Shown here: piece by piece, positions 47,456 to 56,015 of the stretch
How positions within the stretch are numbered: the first letter of the stretch is position 1
Layout: every line of letters starts with the position of its first letter
DNA from: Alcanivorax nanhaiticus
Lineage (GTDB): Bacteria > Pseudomonadota > Gammaproteobacteria > Pseudomonadales > Alcanivoracaceae
Length of the DNA stretch: 64,000 nt
Assembly (NCBI RefSeq): GCF_000756665.1
Contig: NZ_ARXV01000007.1
Span: 1-64,000 of the forward strand
Direction: 5' to 3'
Translations under genes and position numbers: made by a program
Notes under the pieces: model-generated
Told to the model about the DNA's origin: nothing
Seen by the model: the letters and a program-made list of their open reading frames with translations, nothing else
Database searches by the model: none

Positions 47456-48166
47456 TTGAAGCGTCCCGAATTTATCGATGGCAATGGTTTCATTGCCGAA
47501 GTGATCCGCACCAACCGGCGCAAGTCTGCAGATATTCGTGTGGAGGACGGCGCGGTGAGCGTGGTGGTGCCGGTAGACACCTCACCAGAGCGGGTCAGCG
47601 AGTTTCTGGCTTCCAAACGTCGCTGGATCAAGGAAAAGATCGCGCTTCACCAGGAGATGACGCCGCCCGGCAGAAAACGTTACGTGTCCGGTGAGTCCTT
47701 CTCCTACCTGGGCCGTAACTACCGCCTGAAAGTGGAAAAAGGCCACTTTGCTCCCGTGAAGCTGGTGCAGGGGCGTTTGCTGGTGTCCTTGCCCCAGGGC
47801 GCGGAACAACCCCACATGATTCGCAACGCCCTGATTCGCTGGTACAAGCGCCAGGCCGAAACGAAGCTAAAAGAAAAAGTCATCCGCTGGGCACCGCAGG
47901 TGGGCGTCACTGTCCCCAATGTGTCTATCAAAACCTTCAAATCCCGCTGGGGTAGCTGTACCGCAAAAGGCGAGCTGCAATTCAACTGGCAGATCATGAT
48001 GGCCCCGAATCGGATGGTGGATTACGTGGTGGTACATGAGCTGTGTCATTTGATTCGCCATGATCACTCGCCGCAGTTCTGGGGCGAGGTGGGCAGAGTC
48101 TTACCGGATTTTGAAGAATGCCGAGACTGGCTGAAGCGGAATGGGCATGTGATGGTTGTGTTGTAA
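47456..48166 (+). CDS. YgjP-type M48 metallopeptidase (DUF45)
   Basis: This 236-residue protein contains HELCHLIRHDHSPQFW (about residues 196-211), the HExxH-plus-downstream-His zinc site of YgjP/SprT-like peptidases, and FKSRWGSC typical of the family. A TTG start at 47456, 2 bp after the antitoxin stop, is used. Such genes often accompany type I restriction loci. The substrate is unknown. Confidence 0.85.
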   Translation: MKRPEFIDGNGFIAEVIRTNRRKSADIRVEDGAVSVVVPVDTSPERVSEFLASKRRWIKEKIALHQEMTPPGRKRYVSGESFSYLGRNYRLKVEKGHFAPVKLVQGRLLVSLPQGAEQPHMIRNALIRWYKRQAETKLKEKVIRWAPQVGVTVPNVSIKTFKSRWGSCTAKGELQFNWQIMMAPNRMVDYVVVHELCHLIRHDHSPQFWGEVGRVLPDFEECRDWLKRNGHVMVVL

Positions 48167-48207
48167 AAGCCACTCAACAACATGATGAATTTGTCCGAGG
48201 TGACGTG

Positions 48208-48375
48208 ATGATTTCTCCCTCTTTAAAAACCAAAAAAGCCTATTTCGCCAGCGTTCGCCGTCGCAATTATGCAGCGAGCTTGAGGCTGGAAGGTTTTGAT
48301 GTTCCCGAAAAGGCGCCTGAACCACGATTTTCATCGAAGCAAGAAGCGGTACGTTTTCATTCCCGGCAGAGATGA
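48208..48375 (+). CDS. YhfG-like small protein (orphan Fic antitoxin type)
   Basis: This 55-residue basic protein includes KKAYFASVRRRNYAASLRLEGFD, the pattern of YhfG, which in enterobacteria lies before a fic gene and acts as its antitoxin. The ATG at 48208 has GAGG 7 bp upstream; a longer frame from 48118 overlaps the preceding gene. No fic gene follows, so the partner is missing, elsewhere, or not needed. Confidence 0.6.
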   Translation: MISPSLKTKKAYFASVRRRNYAASLRLEGFDVPEKAPEPRFSSKQEAVRFHSRQR

Positions 48376-48473
48376 CCTTTAGCCATTTTCGCTGGGATAT
48401 CTATTTCTGCCCCTTCGCCCTATACGCTGCCTTCCTGGGCTTCTTCTTCGTAACTCTTTCGGGCTTGCCGCGC

Positions 48474-48545
48474 CGTAGGAGCTAGCCTGCTGGCGATTGG
48501 TGTGTAAGTCGAGGCTGTTTCGCTTGCAGGCAAGCTCCTACGGCG
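48474..48545. repeat. REP-like inverted pair between yhfG and jetD
   Basis: CGTAGGAGCTAGCCTGCTGG (48474-48493) pairs with the downstream GCAGGCAAGCTCCTACG arm (48525-48541). It lies between convergent genes and could act as a bidirectional 3' structure. Confidence 0.7.
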
Positions 48546-48552
48546 GAGTGCC

Positions 48553-49668
48553 CTACTGGATGTGGATGGCTTCCTGGTCTACGGATTTTCCGTGTTGCCT
48601 GAGGGCGGGGAGCAAGATGGTGTCGGTGTAGGGGCAGCCGGTGGTGCCGGGGTCGGTTTGGGCGGTTTTGCCGGTTTGTTGTGGGGTGTGGCCGCCGCCG
48701 GTATTGAGGATTTCCAGCATGGGTTGGTAGCCCGGTTGCCAGGCTTGCAGGTTGGGGAGGCTGTTTCTTAATGCTTTCAGGATGCCCATGCCGGCGAAGT
48801 CCAGGTCGCCCCAGAAGTAGCATTGCGTTCGTTTATCCAGCCAGCGTTGTTTGAACCGCTTCGGGTCGCTGCCGGGGAGGAAGGCGAAGCGGGTGTGTTC
48901 GCTGCTCAGGCGGGTGGCGCTGGCGCGGAAGCCGCCGCTATAGAGCAGGGCGTAGTCTTCGGGTGGGTTTTCGACCAGGCGGAGGAAGCTGTCCTGGTTT
49001 TCGACGATGAGTAGTTTAGTGAAGCCGGGTGGCGCCCAGGCGGTGAGGAGCAGTGGCCGGGGTTGGATGCCGTTGGCGTTGTCGCGGTAGAGTTTGAGCA
49101 GTAGCTCAAAGCGGTTGTCCAGCGTCTTTGAGTCGCCGTTGAAACAGCGGGCGGCGATTTCTCGCAGGGTTAAGTTCTGGTTAAGGTAGGGCTCGACGCT
49201 GGCGAAGGCGCTGACGATCTCTGCCGGGGTGAGGCCGGGAATCTGTGGCTTTTGGTTTAGCAGGGCTTCGCCGTTGTCGGTGAAGGTGGCGGCGTGCTCG
49301 TTGATGGCCTGTTGCCATGCCTGTGCCAGCGGGTCTTGTTGGGGGCGGTTCAGCCATTCTCTTAGTAGTGCTTCGCAGTCCGGGTTCAGGCGGCACTGGG
49401 CGTTTTCGTAGGGTTCCTGGAAGGCGCTGCGTTTGTTGTCGAGAACGATCTCGAATATGCGGTGCTCGCGGGCGATGTGTTGTAGCAGTTGCCAGCGGCC
49501 TTGGGTGTCTTCGTTGAAGTCGTAGAGTGCCGGCAGAGTGCTTTTCTTGATACGGCGGGTGATGGCGCGCTGGGATGGCTCGCCATCACGGTTATCCAGC
49601 TTGTCCAGAAACCAGCCTAGCCACTTGGCCAGCCAGGGCTCGTCCTTGAGCCAGATGGGCGTGGTCAT
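48553..49668 (-). CDS. jetD: Wadjet protein JetD (Toprim nuclease)
   Basis: This 371-residue DUF3322/DUF2220 protein has an N-terminal helical domain and a C-terminal Toprim domain: KLLIVENQDSF with the catalytic Glu (about 219-229) and CYFWGDLDFAGMGIL with the DxD (about 288-302). JetD is the topoisomerase VI-like nuclease of Wadjet, which cleaves closed-circular plasmids after SMC-driven loop extrusion. Its start overlaps the jetC stop by 4 bp, so the two are translationally coupled. Confidence 0.92.
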   Translation of the reverse strand: MTTPIWLKDEPWLAKWLGWFLDKLDNRDGEPSQRAITRRIKKSTLPALYDFNEDTQGRWQLLQHIAREHRIFEIVLDNKRSAFQEPYENAQCRLNPDCEALLREWLNRPQQDPLAQAWQQAINEHAATFTDNGEALLNQKPQIPGLTPAEIVSAFASVEPYLNQNLTLREIAARCFNGDSKTLDNRFELLLKLYRDNANGIQPRPLLLTAWAPPGFTKLLIVENQDSFLRLVENPPEDYALLYSGGFRASATRLSSEHTRFAFLPGSDPKRFKQRWLDKRTQCYFWGDLDFAGMGILKALRNSLPNLQAWQPGYQPMLEILNTGGGHTPQQTGKTAQTDPGTTGCPYTDTILLPALRQHGKSVDQEAIHIQ

Positions 49669-52600
49669 GGGCTGATCTCATCCATGAAGTCCAGTGCCCC
49701 TTGCTGGCGAATCACTCTTCTGTGTTGCTCCCACAGTTCACTGATGCGTTCCTGGTTGAGTTGTTGTCTGTCTACCAGCACCCGGGTGTTGAGTTCGCCC
49801 ACGGCCATGGGGCTGGGGACTTTGCTGAATACGAACTGGTTGCTGATCAGGTCCAGGAAGGGGCCGGCCTTGCTGGTGGGCATGATGAAGATGAGTTGTA
49901 GGCCCAGGGTGTTGGTGAGGTAGTTGATGACGCTCTTGGAGCGGCTTTCGTCCATGTGCATGAAGGCTTCGTCGACGATGACCATGCGCAGGTGGCTGTC
50001 GCCTTCGTTGAAGCGGAAGGCGCTGGTGATGGCGGCGGCGCGGATGATGTAGGCCGGGGTTTCCAGTTGCCCGCCGGAGCCGGTGCCGTACTGGCTGAGG
50101 CTGATGGGCTGTTTGCCCTGCGGGTGTTTGAGGATGTCGTACTGGCGGTAGCGGCGGTAGTCGCTGATCCGTTCCAGTTCGCGAAGGGCCTGTTGTTCGT
50201 CGCCGTCCAGCAGCAGGTTGAGCAGGCGGTCGCGCACCGCTTCGGCCTTGGCGGACAGGGGGGTGTCGAACAGGCTGGTGCCGTCGCCCAGGTTGGGAAT
50301 GTCGATGACTTCCTTGAAGAAGTTCCAGTATTCCTTGTATTCCGGTATCCACTGCCAGTCGAATTCAAAGCGCTCGCGGTCGGCGCCGAACTGGTGGTGT
50401 TCCAGTTCGCTGTTGAGGCTCTTGAGGATACGTTCGCCGTCCTGGATGGCCTGGTGGATCTGGCTGCACAGGTCGCTGACGAAGGTGGTGTTGAAGGTGT
50501 CGCGCAGGCTGGTGAGTTTTTCCTGCTTTTCCAGCAGCACGTTGTTGCGCAGGCGGTTGTGCAGGTTGTCCAGTTGCTGGTGCAGGCTTTGCACATGGCC
50601 GAAGAACGGGGCGCTGTGCAGGGCGTCGGCGCTGTCTGCCAGGATCTGGTCGGCGGGCTGGGCCTGTTGGTTGTAGTGGTCCAGGGTTTTTTCCAGTGCA
50701 ATGAAGGTTCTGCTGAGCTGCCCGGTGAGCGCTTCTTCTTCGGCAATAAAGTCGATGTCGCCGTGGGCGTTTTGCAGCCGCTCATCCATGGCTTCGATGC
50801 GCGGTTCCACATCGAGCCCCGGCCAGTATTTTGTGCAGCCGTGCAGGTTGGCTTCGGCTTCTTCCTGGGCTTCCTGAAAGCGTTCGCTCTGGTCGGCCAG
50901 GGTGCTGATGATCTTGCGGCAGGCGCTGAGTTTTTCGCTGAGCTTGCCGTTCTCTTCGGTGAGCTGCTTCTGTTTGGCTTCCAGTTCCTGATGCAGGGTC
51001 TTGGCCTGTTGCTGCTTTTCTTCCAGTGCTTCGTGATCGCTCAGGTCCAGGGTGGCCAGGGCCTTTTCGTTTTCCTGTAGCTGGCGCTGGGCGTCGAGCA
51101 ATTGCGTGGCGGCGTTGACCCAGTGCAGGGGCTGGAAGGCTTTGACCTGGGTGTGCAGTTGGCGCACGGACTGATAATCGTCAGCGGCGCGCTGGTAGTT
51201 ATCCTGCAGTTCCATGAGCGCGTTGCGCTGGGCGTGCAGGTTGCGTTCGCGGGCGGCTTCGCCGAATACCAGATCGCTATCGGGCAGGTCGCAGCGGAAC
51301 ATGGCGTAACCGCCGGAGCCGAGGCCATCGGCGGTGATGCCGCGTCGGGTGCGGCGTAGCGCTTCGGCGTCTTCCACACACACCACGCTGCCGTAGGAGG
51401 CTTTCAGGTAGTGCTCGGCGGTACGGTGGCTGAAGCGCAGGGCGTGGAACAGGGAGTCGTCGGGCAACTGCACCCGTTCTGCATCGCGGCGGGCCTGTTC
51501 GCCTTGAATCACGCGGGCGCGGTTGCGTTGTTTGCCGCTGAGTCGGCGGACGATGCGGATGGCTTCGGCTTCATGGTCGGGTTCCACCAGAATGCCGAAG
51601 CGGGCGCCGCCGATGTAGCCTTCGATGGCCATCTGCCAGTCCGGGTCCTGCACTTCCACGTGATCGCATAGCACGCGCGGTTCTGCCTGGGGACATTCCT
51701 GGCGGATGGCGTGGATGGCGATCTCCACATCCTGCGGGTAGTTCACCCGTTTGGATTCCAGGTTGCGGATCTGTTGTTCGATTTTCTTTTGCTGCTGGTC
51801 CAGGGTTTCCAGGGCCTGGCCGCGCTTGTTGACGATGCGGTCCAGTCGCTGGGCAACGGAGAGTGCTTCCTGGCCGGGTTTGTCTTCCCGTTCGCTGTGC
51901 AGTTGTTCGGCCAGCTGGTTGTGCAGCTGCTGTTCGCTGCGCACCCGGGTGAGGCCGTCTTCCAGTGGGGACAGGTCGATCCAGTCCCGCGCCAGCATCT
52001 GGTTCAGGTCCGGCAGAGCGTTGCTCTGTTCGGTGAGCAGCGCCTTGCTGGTGTTGCGCCAGTGTTTGCTGGCGAAGCTGGGCAGTTCCAGTTCGATGCT
52101 GTGGCGGGCCAGCAGGCCCTGGATGTTGCGCAGGGCTTCCAGGTTTTTGTTGCGTTGCTGATCTTGTTCAAGGAGCGGGCGAGCGCCTTGCTGGAGTTGT
52201 TGGGTCAGGTCGGCCAGCTGCTTTTCCAGTTGCTGTTTGTCGCGCAGGGCAGGGATGCCGAGGATGCGCGCTTGCAGCTCCACCAGTTCCGCGTGAGCCT
52301 GGTCGAGGCGCTGCTGTACCTGTTCGGCTTCTTCGCGGTTGCCTTCCTGCTGTTGTCTAAGGCTGTTCTGCTCTTCTTTCTTTTCCAGATATTGTTTCTG
52401 GTTGCGCTGAAATTGTTGAGCGGCGGCGCCGTAGGCCTGGGTGGTGCGTTCCAGCCAGGTGTCCAGGTAGGTGTCGGTGTGGCTCTGTGCCTGGGCGAGC
52501 AGGTTCACGTTCTGCTGAAGTTGTTCGGCTTCTTCGGCCATGCCGTGGACGGTGCGCATGAGATCGCGGATGCGGCGCAGGGTGTCGCCCATGTCGTGGG

Positions 52601-53318
52601 GTTCGAGCACTTCGCTGGCGACAAACTGGTTGATGGATTCCACCGGTTTGTAGGCCATGAACCGGGCGAAGGTTCGGGCGGCGTTCTTGGCTTCCTGTTG
52701 GGAGACGGCATCGCGTTTGCCGCGCAGGGCACCGTACAGGCGCGCCAGGTACTGGCCTTTCTTGTCGTAGGTTTCCACGTTTTTTTTGCCGAACTGCTGG
52801 CGCAGCTGGTTGGCGATCTCGGTGATCGGCACCGTGGCTTTTTCGCCGCCGTATTCGCGTACGAAGTGGGACAGGTTGAGCATTTCGCCGGGGACGATCA
52901 TCAGCAGCAGTTCCTGCTGCCGGGCCTGGCTGGTGCTGCCGGCCTTGTCCAGGTGGGCGCGCACGCCGATGACGGCGGTGAAGGGTTCGGCGGTTTCGCC
53001 CTTGGTGGGGTGGAAGACCCCGGCGATGTAGCCGTCGCTGTCATACGGGCGGGCGTAGGCGCCGTCGTCACAGCCGAGCACATAGGAGGCCAGGGTGCGT
53101 ACCTGTTTGCCGCCGCGGCCGCGCTGGGTGGTTTCGTCCTGCCCCGGGTTGTAGTTGAACAGGTTGTCGTGGGCGGCGGTCATCAGGGTTTGCAGGGCGT
53201 CGGCGGCGGTGGTCTTGCCGGAGCCGTTGCCGCCGGAGAACAGGTTCACCGGGCCGTATTCCAGTTCGCCGGGGGGCAGGTTGCCCCAGTTGACGGTGAT
53301 GGAGCGTTTTAAATACAT
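49665..53318 (-). CDS. jetC: Wadjet SMC-like ATPase JetC
   Basis: This 1217-residue SMC/MukB-like ATPase has Walker A NLFSGGNGSGKTT near residue 30, long coiled coils (about 270-500 and 740-1000) around a central hinge, the signature region SQYGTGSGGQLETPAYI near 1090 and Walker B LRMVIVDEAFMHMDES near 1125. The ATG at 53318 starts at MYLKRSITVNWGNL; a longer frame to 53360 adds repeat-derived residues. It drives loop extrusion on plasmid DNA in the JetABCD complex. Confidence 0.94.
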   Translation of the reverse strand: MYLKRSITVNWGNLPPGELEYGPVNLFSGGNGSGKTTAADALQTLMTAAHDNLFNYNPGQDETTQRGRGGKQVRTLASYVLGCDDGAYARPYDSDGYIAGVFHPTKGETAEPFTAVIGVRAHLDKAGSTSQARQQELLLMIVPGEMLNLSHFVREYGGEKATVPITEIANQLRQQFGKKNVETYDKKGQYLARLYGALRGKRDAVSQQEAKNAARTFARFMAYKPVESINQFVASEVLEPHDMGDTLRRIRDLMRTVHGMAEEAEQLQQNVNLLAQAQSHTDTYLDTWLERTTQAYGAAAQQFQRNQKQYLEKKEEQNSLRQQQEGNREEAEQVQQRLDQAHAELVELQARILGIPALRDKQQLEKQLADLTQQLQQGARPLLEQDQQRNKNLEALRNIQGLLARHSIELELPSFASKHWRNTSKALLTEQSNALPDLNQMLARDWIDLSPLEDGLTRVRSEQQLHNQLAEQLHSEREDKPGQEALSVAQRLDRIVNKRGQALETLDQQQKKIEQQIRNLESKRVNYPQDVEIAIHAIRQECPQAEPRVLCDHVEVQDPDWQMAIEGYIGGARFGILVEPDHEAEAIRIVRRLSGKQRNRARVIQGEQARRDAERVQLPDDSLFHALRFSHRTAEHYLKASYGSVVCVEDAEALRRTRRGITADGLGSGGYAMFRCDLPDSDLVFGEAARERNLHAQRNALMELQDNYQRAADDYQSVRQLHTQVKAFQPLHWVNAATQLLDAQRQLQENEKALATLDLSDHEALEEKQQQAKTLHQELEAKQKQLTEENGKLSEKLSACRKIISTLADQSERFQEAQEEAEANLHGCTKYWPGLDVEPRIEAMDERLQNAHGDIDFIAEEEALTGQLSRTFIALEKTLDHYNQQAQPADQILADSADALHSAPFFGHVQSLHQQLDNLHNRLRNNVLLEKQEKLTSLRDTFNTTFVSDLCSQIHQAIQDGERILKSLNSELEHHQFGADRERFEFDWQWIPEYKEYWNFFKEVIDIPNLGDGTSLFDTPLSAKAEAVRDRLLNLLLDGDEQQALRELERISDYRRYRQYDILKHPQGKQPISLSQYGTGSGGQLETPAYIIRAAAITSAFRFNEGDSHLRMVIVDEAFMHMDESRSKSVINYLTNTLGLQLIFIMPTSKAGPFLDLISNQFVFSKVPSPMAVGELNTRVLVDRQQLNQERISELWEQHRRVIRQQGALDFMDEISP

Positions 53319-53340
53319 GGGTGGACCTGTTTGCGATTTT

Positions 53341-53683
53341 TTGTGGGAGCGTGCTTGCACGCGAATTGGGCGTTATTCGCTTGCAAGCAAGCTCCCACAG
53401 TCAGAATGAGTGTGGGGTGCGTTGTTGGGTTGTTTGGTTTTGTGTGGGAGCTAGCCTGCTGGCGATGGGGGGAGGAATCGCTTGCAGGCATACCGCAAGG
53501 GCACAGAGAGCTCCCACAGGTGATCGTTTTTCTTGTAGGAGCGTCGCTGGCGGCGCGATTTTTGGCGTTGGGAATCGCGCCGCGAGCGACGCTCCTACGG
53601 GAGGTGTTGGAGTAAAGATCGCCTGCAGGCAGGCTCCCACAGGGAAAGGCTGGGCTTTCGCGGCGGAACCACCGCTCCCACGG
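53341..53683. repeat. REP-like hairpin cluster inside the jet operon
   Basis: At least four hairpins fill the 403-bp gap between jetB and jetC: GTGGGAGCGTGCTTGCACGC (53343) with GCAAGCAAGCTCCCAC (53383); GTGGGAGCTAGCCTGCTGGC (53443) with AGAGAGCTCCCAC (53505); TAGGAGCGTCGCTGGCGGCG (53536) with GCGAGCGACGCTCCTAC (53582); and GCAGGCAGGCTCCCAC plus CCACCGCTCCCAC (53623-53680). No gene is present. They would be transcribed between jetB and jetC. Confidence 0.85.
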
Positions 53684-53721
53684 TGGGGTGTTGGTTGTGT
53701 TTGTAGGCGCGTTGGGGGTGA

Positions 53722-54420
53722 TCATTGTTCGCCCTCGTCTTTTTCTGAGGGCTCTTCGGCGTCGTCGTTGCTGGCTGGGCGTGCGCCTTCGCCGAGGAGT
53801 TGGGAGAGGACGGTGTCGGTGACCAGGCTGGTGATGTCCGGGCGGATGGTGAGCCAGGTTTCGTTGTCTTCCAGGCTGTTGTCGCCGTCGCTGCGGATCA
53901 GGCGTAGTTGGCGCATGCGGCGGAACAGGGCGTCGCGTTCGGTGCGGCCTTCCGGGAGCGGGCGACCGAGCAGGTTTTTGCTGGCCAGGTTGATGGCTTC
54001 CAGGGGCAGGGTGGCCTGGCCGTGTTCGTCGATCTGGCCGTCACGCAGGGATTTGTCGTATTCGGCGCGCAGCACCAGGATCAGGGCCACTTCCTGCTGG
54101 CTGAGGCGGTTGCGCAGGCCGCTGTTGAAGCCGTCGTCGCTGTCCGCTTCGCCGGGGATCTCGGCGCCGGGCGGGAACAGGCGCAGGGAGGTGAAGCGGC
54201 GTTCATGATGCAGGCGGATGTGCAGCACGCTCAGGTAGTCTTCCACCAGTTCGGGAATCTGCAGGTAGCGGTCGTAGAGTTCCGCTTCCTTTTTGCTTTC
54301 GCTGCGGCACAGCACGCCGTGATCCAGCAGGCGGATCATCAGTTCCGAGAATTGCGCCTGAGTGACGCCACGGGCGTTGAGGGCTTCACTCAGGGCGTGT
54401 TGTAGCGGTGCTTGGCTCAT
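53722..54420 (-). CDS. jetB: Wadjet protein JetB (DUF4194)
   Basis: This 232-residue protein is a winged-helix/kite-like accessory subunit (MukE-like). It shows the family features QFSELMIRLLDHGVLCRSESKKEAELYDRYLQ and LVLRAEYDKSLRDGQ, and an acidic C-terminus. Its start lies 35 bp inside the jetA 3' end, a normal overlap for Wadjet. It bridges JetA and JetC. Confidence 0.9.
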   Translation of the reverse strand: MSQAPLQHALSEALNARGVTQAQFSELMIRLLDHGVLCRSESKKEAELYDRYLQIPELVEDYLSVLHIRLHHERRFTSLRLFPPGAEIPGEADSDDGFNSGLRNRLSQQEVALILVLRAEYDKSLRDGQIDEHGQATLPLEAINLASKNLLGRPLPEGRTERDALFRRMRQLRLIRSDGDNSLEDNETWLTIRPDITSLVTDTVLSQLLGEGARPASNDDAEEPSEKDEGEQ

Positions 54421-55840
54421 CGTGCTCCAGTTCCAGCAGGAAACCATCACGTCGCACAAAGTAGTGTTCGTCGGTGATGGGGTCGGTGGGGGTAATGCGC
54501 AGGCGGAAGCCGTTGGCGGCGTGGTCGGCGCTGCCCAGTTCGATCACGTGGCTCAGGGCCAGCAGGTCGCGGGCGTTGTTGATGGGCAGGTCGCGGTTGT
54601 CGATGCGGCGGCTGGCGCCGAGGGCATCGCGCAGGTAATCGCGCAGGGCGCCACCATTGATGTTGAAGGCCTTTTCCAGCAATTGCTGGGTAGCCAGTTC
54701 GCGCAGGGTGTCGGCATCCGGGTCATCCAGTTCCACCATGCGGCTGTGCACCACGCGCTGGCTGCGCTGTTCGCGCAGGCGGACCTGGGCGGGGTCCACA
54801 AAGCCCAGGTGCAGGCTGGCGAGGGCATCGCCGGCCTGCTGCAGTCGTTCGTTGTAAGTGGCTTCATCCAGCTCGGACAGTTCCTTGCACAGGCCGACGA
54901 TATCGTTGTGCTTCTGGCTGTGCAGGTAGCTGAGCTGGCGGATGATGATGTCGGCGCGGCGGGTGAAGCCCTGCAGGGTGCGGCGCAGGGCCGGCAGCAT
55001 GATTTCCGAGGCGTTGCGCATGCGCATCTCGATGCTGTCCAGCAGCTGGAACAGTACCGAGGCATCCTGGCTGACGATCAGGTCCGGGGCGAGCCGGCGC
55101 AGTTCGTTTTCGGCATTGCCTTTCCAGGCTTTCGGTTTGCGTTTGATCTGTTCGATGGTGTTCTGAATGCGGTCGCGGTGCTTTTCCACGCTGTCCGCGG
55201 ACATGCGGATGGCCACGTCTGGTTGGAAGCGTTTCTCCATGAAGTCGAAGAACTGGTCGCTGGCCTGCTGGACCAGTTGTTGTGATTCCACCTCTTTCAC
55301 CAGTTCCCGTTTTCGTTCTTCCAGCTCGGCGATGATGTCGGTGAAGTCGGCGATGATGCGCTCGGAATGTTCGTGGGCGTCGAGCAGGTCGTAGACCTCG
55401 CCGCGATCCACGAAGGCGGCCAGGGCATTGAGGGTGTTGCGGGTGTTGCGGTGGCGGGTGCGCACGCTGCGCCCGTCCACTTCGGCCAGGGTCTGGGTGA
55501 ACAGGCGGCCGGTGCGGCTGAACGGGTAGGTGGACTGGAAGGAGGCCTCGTCCTTGTCCCGCTTCAGCCAGCCATGCTCCACCAGCAGGTTGAGGATCCA
55601 GCCGGCCTGTTCGCGGTTATTGCGAAAGCGGCCGCCGTCTTCGTCGCCGTCCAGCAGCGGCGCCCGTTCCAGGGCTTCGCTGAACACATCCAGCACCTGG
55701 TCGCGCTTGAGCGATTCGCCGTAATCCGCCTTGGCGCTGTACAGCCGCTCGTGCAGCAGGCGCAGGCATTCGACCACCTGTTCGCGGTACTTGCCGGTGA
55801 GGGGCTTGAAGAATTGGGCGCGCTCGTCGCTGAAAAACAT
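54386..55840 (-). CDS. jetA: Wadjet protein JetA (DUF3375)
   Basis: This 484-residue MukF-like kleisin subunit has an N-terminal winged helix region and a long helical C-terminus with repeated Arg/Glu-rich helices. Examples are IIADFTDIIAELEERKRELVKEVESQQLVQQASDQFFDFMEKRF and EIMLPALRRTLQGFTRRADIIIRQL. It begins the minus-strand operon. Together with JetBCD the set is complete, and it ends the island next to yicC. Confidence 0.9.
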   Translation of the reverse strand: MFFSDERAQFFKPLTGKYREQVVECLRLLHERLYSAKADYGESLKRDQVLDVFSEALERAPLLDGDEDGGRFRNNREQAGWILNLLVEHGWLKRDKDEASFQSTYPFSRTGRLFTQTLAEVDGRSVRTRHRNTRNTLNALAAFVDRGEVYDLLDAHEHSERIIADFTDIIAELEERKRELVKEVESQQLVQQASDQFFDFMEKRFQPDVAIRMSADSVEKHRDRIQNTIEQIKRKPKAWKGNAENELRRLAPDLIVSQDASVLFQLLDSIEMRMRNASEIMLPALRRTLQGFTRRADIIIRQLSYLHSQKHNDIVGLCKELSELDEATYNERLQQAGDALASLHLGFVDPAQVRLREQRSQRVVHSRMVELDDPDADTLRELATQQLLEKAFNINGGALRDYLRDALGASRRIDNRDLPINNARDLLALSHVIELGSADHAANGFRLRITPTDPITDEHYFVRRDGFLLELEHDEPSTATTRPE

Positions 55841-55934
55841 GGCTCGCTTTCTGGTGTTGGGAGGCGTCGGGGTAATAGGCCATTTAATCAGGTTGGGCGG
55901 GGGGCTCCAAGGGGGTTGTGGGCCGGGATGATTC

Positions 55935-56006
55935 TGTAGGAGCCCAGCTTGCCTGGGCGAAGGCGCTGCTGCCGGCAGGGTTGGGTGGTTCGCCCAGGCA
56001 GGGGGA
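55935..56006. repeat. REP-like inverted pair upstream of jetA
   Basis: TAGGAGCCCAGCTTGCCTGG (55937-55956) pairs with TTCGCCCAGGCAGG (55989 onward). It lies between the jetA start and the yicC stop, in the span that should contain the jetA promoter. Confidence 0.6.
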
Positions 56007-56015
56007 GAGAGGGGG

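Noticed and set aside
51711-53312. 533-codon plus-strand open frame opposite jetC
   Set aside because: It is a shadow of the jetC coiled-coil region with low-complexity residues; jetC has Walker motifs in the correct frame.
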